A stretch of DNA of 64,000 nucleotides from Onchocerca volvulus (lineage: Eukaryota > Nematoda > Chromadorea > Rhabditida > Onchocercidae): assembly GCA_000499405.2 (NCBI GenBank), contig HG738140.1, positions 5,818,701 to 5,882,700 on the forward strand, read 5' to 3'. The notes beneath the pieces were generated by a model. That model searched no databases and was not told where the DNA came from. It saw only the letters and a list, made by a program, of their open reading frames with translations. The position numbers were made by a program, and so were the translations under genes. Of this stretch, positions 39,448 to 52,538 are shown piece after piece (position 1 is the stretch's first letter; each line of letters begins with the position of its first letter).

Positions 39448-41537
39448 TTAGGGGAACAATGCACGAACTGACTTTGGCGTGCTTCCATCACTAAGATGTT
39501 TCGTCGTATATCGTAGAGCGCTCAACAACGATTCTGCCTGAAAATCCGACCATAATAGATAAAGGATTTAAGATCTATCAATGAACCAAATTAACTAGAG
39601 CTGTCCTCTAATCAGATATATGTTCCTCTTATATCAAGAAAGCAATAAAATGTTGTTTCATTCATTCTATGTAAAGAGATATTCCTACTGAACGTGAAAA
39701 TTCAATGTAAGATATCAATTTAAAAAAATGAATCTACAAAAAGAATATTTCCATCGTACATTAAATTAGACAATTTCAAATTCGCAGCTAATTTTTTCTT
39801 AGAAAACTAAAAAGAATGCACCTCTTCATTCCTAGTTTGTGTCTTAATTAATTCCACAATCGATCGTATATTAATGGGCGATTCTTTGCAAAAAGCTCCT
39901 GTGTTATCAATATGATCATATAGTATAATTGCTCCAACCATAACTCTCATTGTGAAGGAATAGTTCCGATCCGAGAGTCGTTCCCAGTTCTCCTCTTTTT
40001 CCACCATAAATCGGCAAACCTTTAAAAGATAACTGCTCATAATTTATCAAACTTATACATTCATCTTCTTGCTTACCTGGACAATGGTGGCTAAAGTATC
40101 TGTGGTATTAGTAACGGGAAGTTCACCATTCGTAGCAACAAAATTAGTTGTAGCTGTTATAAGTGCAGAAAGCATTGGAGTTGGACAAGCCAAAAACAAT
40201 GATATAGTATTAGCCAATTCCAAGGGTATTGCAAATTGTCCATCACTCTGAAAATGAAACAAAGTTAGAAAAACTAATCCAGATAGTAATCTTTGGAGAA
40301 ATGAAGATTGCACATATTGTAATTCGCTGTCGATAAGGAATCAGAAGATAAAATTACGTTAAAGTACATAACAAACTTCTCGAGACATTGCTCGACGATA
40401 GAAACTAAAATCGTTCTGTAGTGCTGGAGTACACATTTTGACAGCATCGAATGAAAGTGCAAAATCAATAAGGCGAGCAAATTGTCGACAGGTTGCTTGT
40501 AGTGTGTCTAATTGTTCTGCCGGTGGCAGCGGACCTATAATTTTTAACATCATGAATGCATTTGGATGTCAGGCAACTTAGATTTTATGAAATCCTAAAA
40601 AAGGTTTAGAACTTAGATGTGAACGACATGACCTCACCGTCAATAATGATTACTTACAAAATAATATTGACAATGATAGTGTGTTAACGATATAGCCTCA
40701 ACAAGTTGCAAATATAACCTCTAATTTCACGAAAACAAAAAAACTGGCTAAGCTATTTATGCTATCATTTCTAAAATTTTTATTTCTCGATCAATTTATT
40801 GCTTTTAATTTTGATGAATTTAACAAATGAATTCTGATGTGCTCATAATCCCATTATCACTTTTACACTGTACTTTTAGAGAAAAAATGTGAAATTCATT
40901 TTTGTACTATACGAATAAAGCATACCTGAACAAAGATCCCACAGCAGCAATGGTATAATCTGTTCAATGTGCTGTGACAACTCATAGTAGGCTCTAATCT
41001 GAACCACCAGCTTACTCAAAATATCCAGTGCTCCTCGCTGAGCATCTTTGTTATTGGGTTGCTGTATGGCGATGCGAATTTCAGCTGATGCACCGGCCGA
41101 ATAATGTTTTATGTCCGCTAACAATACGTCTGCTTGCTCCAGAATCTGCAATTCTGGCACTTAATTAAGTCGAAACAATTAGCTAAAGCTGAAGCTAATC
41201 CCGAAGTTAAAGTGAATTTTTTCGGCAATTTCTTCGTAAACAACTCATAATAAAATAAAATAAAATAAAATATAATGAACTTGGAATAAGGATGGAACCA
41301 CGAGTAAACTACATTGATAACATCATAAAAGTATCAATAGAATTTGTCTAGAAGTGTCTTGAATCATATTCATCCTACTTTTTCAGCTAAGGTACAAAGC
41401 TGTAATTCAGATTCTGATGGTACAGCATGCTCGAAATCTAGGAATACATTGACATCGGGTAAGTTAGTTCTTGAGCCATCACAGCTAGCCAGCAACACCG
41501 AACGAACAACTTCTGCACATGAAGATCCACTTCTCAT
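39448..41537 (-). CDS. CYRI: CYRI (FAM49), CYFIP-related Rac1-binding protein
   Basis: Six minus-strand exons: 41537-41379, 41145-40926, 40534-40377, 40247-40077, 40019-39822 and 39537-39448. The model has 331 residues; human CYRI-B has 324. CYRI binds active Rac1 and competes with the WAVE/SCAR complex, limiting lamellipodial actin. Diagnostic blocks are NVFLDFEHAVPSESE, LQNDFSFYRRAMSR, LACPTPMLSALITATTNFV, LPVTNTTDTLATI, MRVMVGAIILYDHIDNTGAF and LLSALRYTTKHLSDG. The Arg-Arg pair at about 173-174 corresponds to the Rac1-contacting pair known in mammals. The start is uncertain: human CYRI begins MGN with a myristoylated glycine, whereas the in-frame ATG here gives MRSGSS. A TGTGCAG acceptor within this exon could join a tiny upstream exon encoding MG, which I did not find. 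Confidence 0.92.
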
Positions 41538-41823
41538 GACATACTATAAAACAAGAACCTGTTTGATAACATTTCTTAAGACATTAAAAATGTTGCTAAA
41601 TCCCCTTCGAATATTTCATTTCGACGGGAAGGTAGAGATTATGTTCATGCAGTCCAAGTAAATATCATCTGTGGTTTTAATTAATAAATGGCAGTTAAAA
41701 AATGAAATATTTCTGAAAAAGCAAACATAAGTGACATGCGTAAAGTAACCTGGAATACAGGGGACATACAGAATCACCAAAAGCTAATGGTTGATTTAAA
41801 AATTAAAAAAGGTAAATGAACCT

Positions 41824-41931
41824 AGCACAGAATCCCACGTAAACGAATATAACAAGAAACCTCACGTAAATGAGCACAGAACAGAATCCTACGTAAACAA
41901 ACATAGCACAGAAACCCACATCTTCCACGTC
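41824..41931. repeat. 27-bp tandem repeat, four copies
   Basis: The unit AGCACAGAATCCCACGTAAA plus seven bases recurs four times without gaps, with 3 to 8 changes per copy; the fourth is truncated and diverged. It sits in the CYRI-SMC6 divergent promoter region. Confidence 0.75.
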
Positions 41932-42078
41932 AACTAAATCCTTCAAACAAGATCACTTTACGTCATTTCCAAGAGATATTTTAGTAAGACGGCCAACCGC
42001 GAATTATCCTTCGGTATGAGAAGAAAATGGAGGGAATTTTGATTGTGATTGTTGAGTTGGATGTATGCTTTGTATTTC

Positions 42079-42119
42079 GGGGGAATCGTTCCGATTACTC
42101 CCGGGAATCGTCCCGAGAG
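42079..42119. repeat. Paired GC-rich palindromes GGGAATCGTTCC / CGGGAATCGTCCCG
   Basis: Two similar palindromic words lie about 10 bases apart: an imperfect one at 42079-42093 and a perfect 5-bp-stem one, CGGGA-ATCG-TCCCG, near 42102-42115. They stand out in an AT-rich promoter region and might be a binding site for a dimeric factor. Confidence 0.45.
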
Positions 42120-42286
42120 CTTCTATTCATTACTTTAATATACGAAATATGACTGTTAAAACGGATGAGTTTCAAGTATATTGAATTGTCAGTAATATAT
42201 AAGGGATGAATTTATAAGAATAGTGTTTTAATTAAAAATTAGTTTGAAAAAAAAAAGCACATAAACATTTTTGTTCCAGACGTGCT

Positions 42287-43647
42287 ATGAGGATCACGTC
42301 GAAACGTCAATCTACTTCATGCCTTTCTGTTGCACCAAAATGTAGAAAAAGATGTGATAATATCGATAAAGGTTATTTTGCTTTCTTCTCTTTTTTTCCA
42401 ATTATCCAATACATTATACACTAAATTTTAAAAAAATTCGTAGAAAAAAAACAATTTATAAAAAATTGATACAGATAAATTGGTGATATGTAGGTTGTTT
42501 AAGCTGCTATAATAAGCAACATGCGTGTTTTATAGGTGAAATGTTAAAGTGTTCACGGAATGGAAAAATTTTTGAAGTGCCAGGAAGAGTTGCTTCAATT
42601 GAGTTACTTAATTTCATGTGTCATAAAAGTTTGAAAATCAATTTTGATGTGTCCAACAGAAATTGTTTCTTTATCGGCGGATCGAACGGGTGTAAGCTTG
42701 TATTTTTCATTACCGATAAATTAGTATTATCATCTCCATATTTTCCAATAAAATGGAAATATTATTCCATTTGTTTTTTTCTCCTTTTCTTTTCATTCCT
42801 TTACATTTTGCTCATGTGATGCTCTTCTCAAAATTTCAATACTCTCTCCGCATTTCTCAACTTCGAAAGGAGAATTAGAGGCCTTTTAAAATTTTATAAT
42901 ATGGCAGATAACAATATATGAATATAAGTATTTTCAGCCGGGAAGAGTGCATTATTCGCGGCGTTGAATATAGGTCTTGGAGGTCGAGGAAGCCAAAATG
43001 AACGTGGAAATGCAGTGAAACAGTACATAAAGGATGGTCAGAAGTAAGCTAGTTGAATGTATTCGTTGAGCATTTTATATTTTGAATAATAAAATCATCG
43101 ATATTTTATTTTATTTTATTTTATTTTTTTTTCTTCTGAAATTATGGAGTTTGACTTTAGTAAATAGAGTCTGCTTTTACTTGATTTAAATACTAGCAAG
43201 TTTCAAGAGATAATTTTATAATAAATAAACACTATTATGAAATATTTTGGAACTGATTAGTATATAGCCGTTGATATTCTTTTTTTTTGTTATAATTTGA
43301 GTTGAAAAAACTTGCCGTTTTACAATTTAAGTTTTGGATTGCAGTCGTGCAAAAATACGAATAGTGCTAACTAACCGAGGATTTGGAAGGCATCCAGATT
43401 ATGATGATGCTATTGCTGTTGAGCGAATTATAAACTTAACTTCATCAACATATCAATTAAAATCTATCACCTATGAAAGAGAACGCAGTCGTGGTTCGTT
43501 CAAAGTTTCATTTTCAAAACTTCGAATCCTCTCTATAACACAAGTATGAGATGAATGTGTGAATTTATCCCATCTTCATCATATATTTTCATTTCATTAT
43601 TCATCTGTCATTAAAAATTCGGATTTGGTTTTAAATTATTGAGTTCT

Positions 43648-43688
<41 letters not shown>

Positions 43689-46600
43689 ATAAATTGGAGT
43701 TTTAGAAGAAGTAATAAGTCACAAAAAGACTGATTTGGACAAGCTACTAACAAGATTCTCTATACAACTGGACAATCCGATATTTTGGATGTCTCAAAAT
43801 CGATGTCGCGAATTTTTGCAAGATTTGAAGCCAGAAAAACTTTACAATGTTTGGTTTTCTTTATAATAATAGTAATCGTAACTAATCAGCAAATTGAATA
43901 AAAGAATTTTCCTCAATATTATGCCCTTTGTTGGGTTAAAGACGAATCAAGTGAGCTACCGAAACTCCAGTTCAAAACATCAGGTTAGAATGGGAATCTG
44001 AGATATTGATAGTAATAATCCGCTTTATTTTGTTTTAACTCTTATATTATTATTCAGTTCGTGGTTATTTTTGTCTATTAGAAAAAAAATATCAAGACAA
44101 AATTCGAAGAACAAAGTTCAAAAATTTTTGTGTGCCAAATTATTCATCCCGTGATAACTGTAAGAGTCCTGCTAGTTAATAAACTCTTAGAAATCAAAAA
44201 ACTTCCTGCTTATACATTAATTACCAAAATTATAGGAACTTTCAACGTTTACATTGTTCTCAGTCATTTCCTGAAAAGAAATCTTTATAAGTCAAAATTA
44301 ACTATTCTTTGCTTAGGATAATATTTGTATAACTGAAAATTTAAAGCCCTACTTTCCAACAGTGGTAAATTTCATGAAGCCAAAATTTATTGATTGAAGT
44401 TTTTATGCATCAGTTGAAGTGTTGGTGAATTTTTGCAGCTTTAAATAACGGATTTTATTTAAAAATTATATATAATATTGGATCTCAGGATTCTTCATTA
44501 TATGCGATTTTCAGATGTTTTTGTCTGCAACGGGATTAGATTTCTCGCGACAATGCTACAATGAAAGTGAAACATATAGCGCTGAGTCGGAAAAACTAAT
44601 GTTATCTGTTCGACAAGCTTGTCGTGATAAAATAAAGTTTGTTTGGGTTTTCTTTTTGTTTAAAAATTTCTAACCTGTTAAAAACGGAGATTAAAAAATT
44701 ATTTTCTACAGGGAAATCGAAAAGCTGCGTGAAGACCGAAAGCGTGTACAAAATATAGAACAAAATAAGCAAGATTTAGCAGATTTGAAAAGCATTCTTC
44801 GTTGGCTGCCAATTAGGGATTGTCACAAGGTTGAATTTTTTTTTAATAATTTTATTTGAATTACTGAGAATTGCAATTTCACCATTCTATTTTAGGATCT
44901 CCGTAAGCACGATGAATTGCTGACAAAAGCTGTTGAAGTGTATATGAAATTAAAAGAAGGATTTACAGTAAAGGAGGTAATTTAGGCACATTTTATTGCA
45001 GTGAAATTTATGGACCGTTTTGTTCCAATAATTTTTTTTATATTCCCTATTTTCAATTAATATTAAACAACTTTGTCTTATGTATATTTTATTCCATTTT
45101 TGTAGAGTATTTTTTTGCAAGATATTTTAGTTTTTTTTTTTTTTGTTTGTTTTAATTTTAATTTTATGTTATTCTTTGTTTTACTTGTTTTTCATGTTTC
45201 AGAAAATGAAAGCAGATTGCCTTCAGAAATTTGAACAAATACAAGAAAATAAAAACAGACTGAATGAAAAGCTGAAAAATCTCCAGATCGAAGTATGGTT
45301 TTTTAATTTCTTTGATTCACATTTAAATGTTGTTTATCCAATTTGAAGACAAAGAAACCGATTTTTTGTGCATTCTGTCAGAGCACATTATGAAAAGCAT
45401 TAATTTTAGTTTGCATAGTTTCTTAATTCAAATTTGTTCTTATATTATCAAATCAAATCCTGTGTGATCAGAAAAAGGATTCTGATAATGTTATAGTAAA
45501 GTGGCTATAGCTACAATCAAAAAAAAGAATGTAAGCCTTGTTTTTTAAAAATTGTGTTAAGAAGCTCGCTAAAGAAATTGATGAATATTTTGCAGTTAAA
45601 AAATTTGGGGAAGGAAAAAAAGAACAGACGTGATGAAATGTTGGATATTGAGCAACAACTGAGCGTTTTAGAACGAAATCATAGGATACTGGACGCAGAG
45701 ATAAGTTCGATGGAACAACAAGTGAAGGAGATCGAAGCGAAGTATTTGTTGTGATCACATTAGAAATCTTCCGATATGTATATTAAACAAATTAATTTTA
45801 AAATATATACCTTAAATATATTAAATACATGCATTTACTAATAGACGTATGCATCTTTTTCTATAAAATTTTGTTAGGAAAAATCAAGGAATTCATTACA
45901 ATATTGCTGAAGCTGAAGCAGAACTGTTTGAATTGGAGAATCGATATACGGCAATGAAAGAGAAGCAGTTTCTAGCGGAGAAAAAAAGAAAATGTTTTGA
46001 AACAGAGCTGGCTGATGCGATAAAAGCAGAACGTAGCCTTGAGTAATCTCTATTGTTTTACTAGAGATAATGATTTGGTTTTAATTTTTAATAAGTTCTT
46101 TGATTTTTCGATATTGCTTTTATAGAAAATTTTGTTTGTATAGAGCAGTTGATTCTGGAGTAATTTAATGCAGTTGTATCAGATAAAATATATCTTTTAA
46201 AACATACATATGTGATTAATGTTGCTTTTCATAATATATAGGATTTCAGAGCAGAAATTTCTCATTGGAATACTCTTTTGCGAGAACTACGTGATGAGAA
46301 GGAACGAATAGTGGCAATACAACGAAGTGACCTAGCACGTTTTGGTACTTCGGTGCCGCAGATTGTTAGTTTGATCAAACAAAATTCTGCGAAATTCTCG
46401 AAGAAACCAATTGGACCTATAGGTAAATTCAGGTTGTTATCCCATGGTTTTTTACATAATTGTTAGGATTCATTATACTGTCAGTAAAGCTAATGTTTCA
46501 TATTGAATTAGCATTCATATTGAACAAAGCATGGTGAATGTATATGCATTGAATGTAGAGACAGTTATCATGCCTGTGTTGGAGTATTTCTACAATTCTC

Positions 46601-49600
46601 CAGGAATCGCAGATTTAGAAAATTTAATCTTGTAAATTCAGGTGCCTATATACGGATAAAAGATGATTCCTGGGCATTGGCCGTAGAATGCTGTTTGCGT
46701 AACTTACTTTCAATATGGTTATGTGATAATGTACAGGATCGGAATATACTAGATTCGATTCTGCGGAAATATAATATCCATGCTATGGGATATATTATCA
46801 GCAAGTATTTTTTTTTCTTTGTGTTTTATTTAATATTTTTAATTCCATGCTTTCGCCAAACTTCAGGACATAATTTCGGTGCTGAGATTTTATAAATTAT
46901 TTGTGCAGTTTTTTTTTAGATTTTCAGAAAGTCGGTATGACATAACTTTGTTTGAACCACCATCAGAATATCTAACTGTGGCAAGAGTGATAACTATCGC
47001 AGATGACAATGTTTTCAATGTTTTAATCGACCAAACGCAGATGGAATCGATTCTATTGATTGGATCTGATAGTTTGGCACGCAAATTAATGGCACAAAAT
47101 GTAGGGATCATTTTATTGTAAGATATGTATTTATTTGTCATATAGAATCAAAAAAGGTTTTATCGTGCTTAATGTTGAAATTTATGGTCTATACTTTTTG
47201 AATTCTAAATTTTTTTCAAGTTTTCTTCTCAAGTCCCAAATTCTTTTGCCAACATCCAGATTACAATTGTACAGTATTAAAGCAAAGCTTGCACAAAGTA
47301 TTTTTGTAGCCTCCAAAAAACGTTTATAAAGGTTTTACCAAAAATGGTGATGAAGTATTTGCAAAACTGAATAATCAAGTGTATCGCTTCTATGCAAATC
47401 ACCGTCATCAAAAGTCAATCATATTGACTAGCACTGAGATAGCTAATACCAGGTATTTTTGCACTTGATTTCTAACGAAGGATTTTTGTTTCCTTCTTAT
47501 ACGAATTCTCAATTTATCTATTCACCATGAAAATCCAAATTGTCAGTCTTTGATTGCGAAAATATTTAATTTATGAATATTAAGTTGGAAACATGACCAT
47601 TTTTTCATTATTAATTTCCCGTAACAGTTAAATAATTTTTATTTCAGAACGCTTAATGATCAGATAGCGAAAGCAGAAGATGAATTACGAAATAATAAAA
47701 CTTCTTTAACAAAGGTTTTTGTCAATTTTGTTTTTGCTGAATGGCACTGAACAAAATGCATCAGAAAGGGTTGGCAAGAAAGCATCAATAAATAATAAAC
47801 GTTTTAAACCTATAGATATGCATTTGCAAAAAATATTTTAGGCACAAAAAAATCGTCAGAAAATAGAAGCAGATATGACTAATGAAATGCAGCAGAGCAA
47901 TCAAGAATTGCAATGCCTGAAAGTTGATGATGTTCGACGACGTTCTTTGCAAAAACGATTGGATGCTGCACGATTTGAAGGCGGTGTTGATGGTCAAGTC
48001 ATGAATCTGGTTAGAAACTTATGAACTATCTTTTTTCAATGAATTATTTTATTGAGGTGATTCTCTACTATAACATAGATTGTTGTGGTTTTCAGATTTC
48101 AAGCTTGGATCAGTATAGAAGGGAGAAAGAAGAGCTCATCCAATCTGAGAAAATTCTGCAGCAGCAGTTGACTAAATCACGTCAACTGCTACATGATACA
48201 GAAATGATGAGAGCAGAAAAAGCGAGAAAAATAGAAGAAAACGAAAGCGAACTCAAAAAAAAAGAGGTATTATTTCTATGATAAATGAAATTGATTTTCG
48301 AATAAAAATAATAAGTTTCTGAAGTGTAAATTATTTCGTTGAATTTTTTGCAATGTATTTTTTCGAGAATTCCTTTAGAAGTTATGGGATAATTTTTCAT
48401 TTCTAGGCTGATTTGGAAGAATGTAACAGTGAAGTCGATAAAATGAATGACTGTGAAAATGAACACCAACAGAAGTTGTCAAAATTAGAAACTCATATAA
48501 ATGACCTGAAACAGGAAGTGAAAATACTAAAGTGAGTAAGATTCTCAGATTAATTAATTGACTATTATACTAGTAAATCTAATGTTTTTAGCGAGAAACT
48601 GACGAAAATGAAAAAAGAAGTTAATGAATCAGATACTGATATACCTCTTGATTTTGCGAGTCTACCAGATACGGCGGAAGCTGAAGAACAATGCAAAAAA
48701 TTGGAACGCCGTATTTGCGCGGCACAAGAAAGGTGCAAATTTATTTTTATTTTACGTTTTTTCTTTCGACCTAAAACGAGTCATTCACCCAGAAAATTGG
48801 GAATTAGAAATCTGTAAATAGATAACTCCAATTCTACAAGCATTTGAAGAAATAATCATTTTATGACACACATTTGGTGTAGGTTTATATATTATAATGT
48901 GGAGAAGCTTTTCATAAAATCTGAGTCGTCGAATTGTGAAAAAAGATTATGGTTTAGAAAATGTTTATAATTATGGCAGTCGAAATATATAGCTGCATAA
49001 GAATCCTTCAAATTCTTTGCTATCTTATTAATGTTGATTATAGCTTGGAAGGTACCGTGATATCCGAAGAAGCGTTAAGTACTTTGCAGAATGATTATGA
49101 GCGTCTACAAAAAAAATATAACAATGCTAAACGAGTCGTTTTGGTATGCGTTAAAATTATTTCTCAACAGTTTTTTATTGAAGATGGATTTCTTTTGCAA
49201 TTTTGTACTAATATGCATTAATTGTAGGAATTGAAGAATCGATTAAGGCTGAGAAATGAGAAATTTACGGAAGTACGAAATGTAACGGCTGAACGGCTGA
49301 GTGAATTATATAGCGATCTAATGTCGATAAGGAATTTTAAAGGTTCACTGATTATAAACCATGGAGAACGTGCTATTTATATTATGGTTAGTGCAAGTTT
49401 TTCATTTGCGTTGAAGAATATATTTTCATTTTTAAACATTTTGAATATGCTTTCTTTACTTTCAGTAGCATTTACTTCATATTCATGATTAAAAGTGGTT
49501 TATACATTATGGTTTAGGCAGAAACTCAGAAAAATCAAGAAATTGATGAGGTCGCTCTCCGTGAACATCATCGAGGAAAAGGCAATCTGCAAGACTTGAA

Positions 49601-49674
49601 AGGTTCCTTTTTATTCTTGGTTATTCTTATATTATTGCGTGGATATAACAGATATACAATAAACATTTCCTCTC

Positions 49675-49705
<31 letters not shown>

Positions 49706-50291
49706 GGAAAGAGAGAGAGAGAGAGGAAAAAGCAAAAGAGATTAACTTCATGTTTTTTCCAGAATTAGCTGATTTTCTGATATATATATAAACTGCTTCC
49801 AGTGAAAAAAATTCTTATTTCTCATTTTGAAAATTTAAATCCATTATTTTCAATTGTTGGCAAAACGAAATGTGCATTGAGTAATAAATATTTTTCTGAA
49901 TGTATAGTAATTTTTGCAGGATTGTCTGGTGGTGAACGGACTTATACTTCCGCTTGTTTCATTATGGCTTTATGGCAGGCTATGGAAACTCCCGTCCGGT
50001 ACATTCTATGATTAATAACTAATTTTATAGAATAAAATACAGTGTTTTTGCAAATATTTGTGGTCATCAGCTCCATGTTTTTCCAGAATTAGCTGATTTT
50101 TCAGTTGCATGGATGAGTTTGATGTATTCTTAGACTTGAACAATCGAAAAATTGTGATGGAACTCTTCGCAGACCTTGCCACTCGTCAGTATCCATCGCA
50201 TCAATTTATTTTTTTTACTCCTCAAGGAGTCGCTGATTTTGCTCACCGTGATCGTGTACAGCTCTTTGAAATGCCGAGGATCAGAAACTGA
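42287..50291 (+). CDS. smc-6: SMC6, ATPase subunit of the SMC5/6 complex
   Basis: About 25 exons. Early ones are 42287-42371, 42536-42691 and 42938-43043; late ones are 49230-49385, about 49518-49602, about 49919-49999 and 50105-50291. SMC6 pairs with SMC5 in chromosome repair and replication-stress response. The N-terminal head starts VASIELLNFMCHKSLKINFD, and the Walker A GGSNGSGKSALFAAL is formed by exons 2 and 3: the phase joins T to CC to give the serine. QLDNPIFWMSQNRCREFLQ matches the SMC6 Q-loop region. Coiled-coil exons follow, then the hinge (AYIRIKDDSWALAVECCLRN, 46645 onward), the returning coiled coil, the signature LSGGERTYTSACFIMALW and the Walker B region CMDEFDVFLDLNNRKIVMEL. 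The C-terminus is PRIRN. The ATG lies eight bases after a CAG acceptor. Middle coiled-coil boundaries are approximate. No break was seen. Confidence 0.93.
43645..43687. repeat. Poly-T tract, ~38-43 bases, in an SMC6 intron
   Basis: An almost pure T run lies 20 bases before an acceptor (GAGTTTTAG). Its length is prone to assembly and sequencing error. Confidence 0.9.
49678..49735. repeat. (TA)n followed by (GA)n microsatellite in an SMC6 intron
   Basis: About 13 TA dinucleotides are followed by TGGAAA and a GA run. The block is intronic and of no coding effect. Confidence 0.9.
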
Positions 50292-52538
50292 AAAAAAAGT
50301 ATGAAGATGAAAATCTCATCTGTAATTGTATTTTTACAAAGCAGGGCTTGTTCACTCAGGGCATTACTTGATCTTAAGATCTACAGATTACTCATTAGCT
50401 CATTATAATGTATATTTCTTCTGGATTTTTTTTTTTTTAATTATGTTTTTATATCATTTTGAACTGGTACTGTATAATATGAAAAATTAATATAAGGTAG
50501 TGCTTTTTTATGATGTGGTTATGATAATATTCATTTTAAAAGTGATTGCATCAATAAATAATAGAAAGCAACCTTTATATAATATTACTTATGATGGCGG
50601 TGTAGTCTTTCATTCCTAAAAATGAAATTCCATAATATTTTGTTGAGTTGCCCTTATGCAGCGAGTTACGTCAGTGTTTCAATTTTCAGTTCGATCAAAT
50701 TTTAATGGAATTTCGTATATTTTTTCAAATTTTATGGGGATGCTGAGAAGTCATTTTAAATATTTTTCGAATTGGAAATATTCTCAATGTTTACTATATT
50801 CGATTGATCTCATTGAAATTTTTACTTTTTTTTTCTGAATTAATGTTTTCCTAGACTGTATAGCTTCATATGGAAATCAGAAACTTTTGAAATTATTGAC
50901 GTTTTTCATTCCCGAGTGATTTAATTAATGCCAAATAAGATGCAGTTTTAATTTTATCATTAAAGTGTCAACAGTGTTCCCATTCTTTTCAGTTGAAATA
51001 TATTGATATGAAATGCAGTTATATTAGGATAAATAAAATTCAGCACCTCAAGTGCCTTTTAGAAATATATGCTGAAGCAACTATTAATTTCCTGTTCAGA
51101 TTGGCTTAGAACTTCTGACTTCCTGAAGCAAATTATATCATGAATTCCTTTTTCGAAAATTCACAAAACTAGGACATGAAGCAATGCACAATTGAGTTAT
51201 CAGTACGGCTATCATTAATTGTGGTGTGTGTCTGTTTTTTCCGGCTGTCGTAATACTAGGCTACACCAAAAATTGATTCACTAATATTCGCTTTCCGTTT
51301 TGACAGTTCGCTAGATTTGCAATGACATGTGTAATATATTCCTGTTTTATTTTCAGGAGCACTAATTGACTTGTGAGGAATTGATTTTACAGTTGGTTAC
51401 AAATATGTTAAACTGAAAATCCATATTGGCTTAATTGAAGAAGAGGAGAGAATTGGGAAAGTATTGATTAACAAACAAAAGCTAGACCAACACTTAAATC
51501 AAGTAATTAAATTTGGGGATTGGTTTTAATTTGAGTTAGATTGAAAAACCTCATTTTAATTATCTGCTCTTCGATGAAGAGCGACGTTAAGGTGTAATGT
51601 TTTTCTACGCAGATAAAAGTTTAGGTATCGCTTGAAGTTAAATTCTGCTTGTCGTTTGAAGTTAAAATGTTTGCCATTTGAGAATTTTTGCTCATAAAAT
51701 AATCATACTCATTTGTGCCATAACTGAAATGGTGATATCATTATTAAGTTATGTATTTCCAATGCTTTATTTGCGGAATTCTTTGACTAATTACAATATA
51801 ATTGGGATATCTTTGGCTAAATGCTAATTGCAATATTTCTCAAATAATACATGTATAATATAGAATACAACTATCCATTTTACATTTGAAATTTTGATTG
51901 AAGTATTTCTTATAGCATCAAATGATTCAGCATTGAATTTAACTTCTCCGCAATAATTTTTTCGATATTCTGCATCTTTTATTCAGAATCAGTTTTCTTT
52001 CACTTCCGGTTTTAATTTATCAATTTATTTAATCATGACTTTATTATCCATTTTTTCTTTCTTCAATGAGCTATTTTAGAACATCAAATCCTGTTGCTTT
52101 GTTAAAAATTTAACTCTCTGATGTTTCTTTCATATAATCAAAATGACTATTGGTTCTTGAACTGTGATTATACATAGTATTTTTGTTCCTTCATTTCATT
52201 TTTTTGATTATTTTCTCTCTTTATGTTTATTTTTCTTGTTCTTAATCCTGCAGTTTCTTGACAGGAATCCAATTATGCTGTTATAGAATTGACATAGTTA
52301 TCCAGTTCATTTTTCTTAAAAATAGAATGTTATACAGGAATTTATTGGAGTGATCAGTGAAAATTTGATCTTGTTCTTTTTTTTTAGCATTCATTTTGAG
52401 GTACTTCCGGGTAGTTTTGCTATTTTTTTTTTGTTTTCGCGCCAACATTTATAATTAATTTTCAGACAGTTGATTATTTATAAATTATTGAATTAATTTT
52501 GCGAGGTGATAAGCATACAATTACGCAATTGATATACC
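50292..52538. other. Intergenic sequence between SMC6 and INTS7
   Basis: No exon or RNA gene could be supported. The sequence is AT-rich. Short frames such as 50656-50838 have no recognisable content. The promoter of the Integrator gene should be at the right end. Confidence 0.5.

Larger units (their letters stand above)
41538..42286. promoter_or_regulatory. Divergent intergenic region between CYRI and SMC6
   Basis: About 750 bases separate two divergent genes and should hold both promoters. It contains a 27-bp tandem repeat (41824-41931), a GC-rich palindromic pair (42079-42119) and a CAG acceptor at 42277-42279 eight bases before the SMC6 ATG, which is compatible with leader trans-splicing. 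Confidence 0.45.

Noticed and set aside
41344..41661. 105-codon plus-strand open frame near CYRI
   Set aside because: It begins at a TTG and is the antisense of the first CYRI exon, whose minus-strand translation (NVFLDFEHAVPSESE) is clearly the conserved one.
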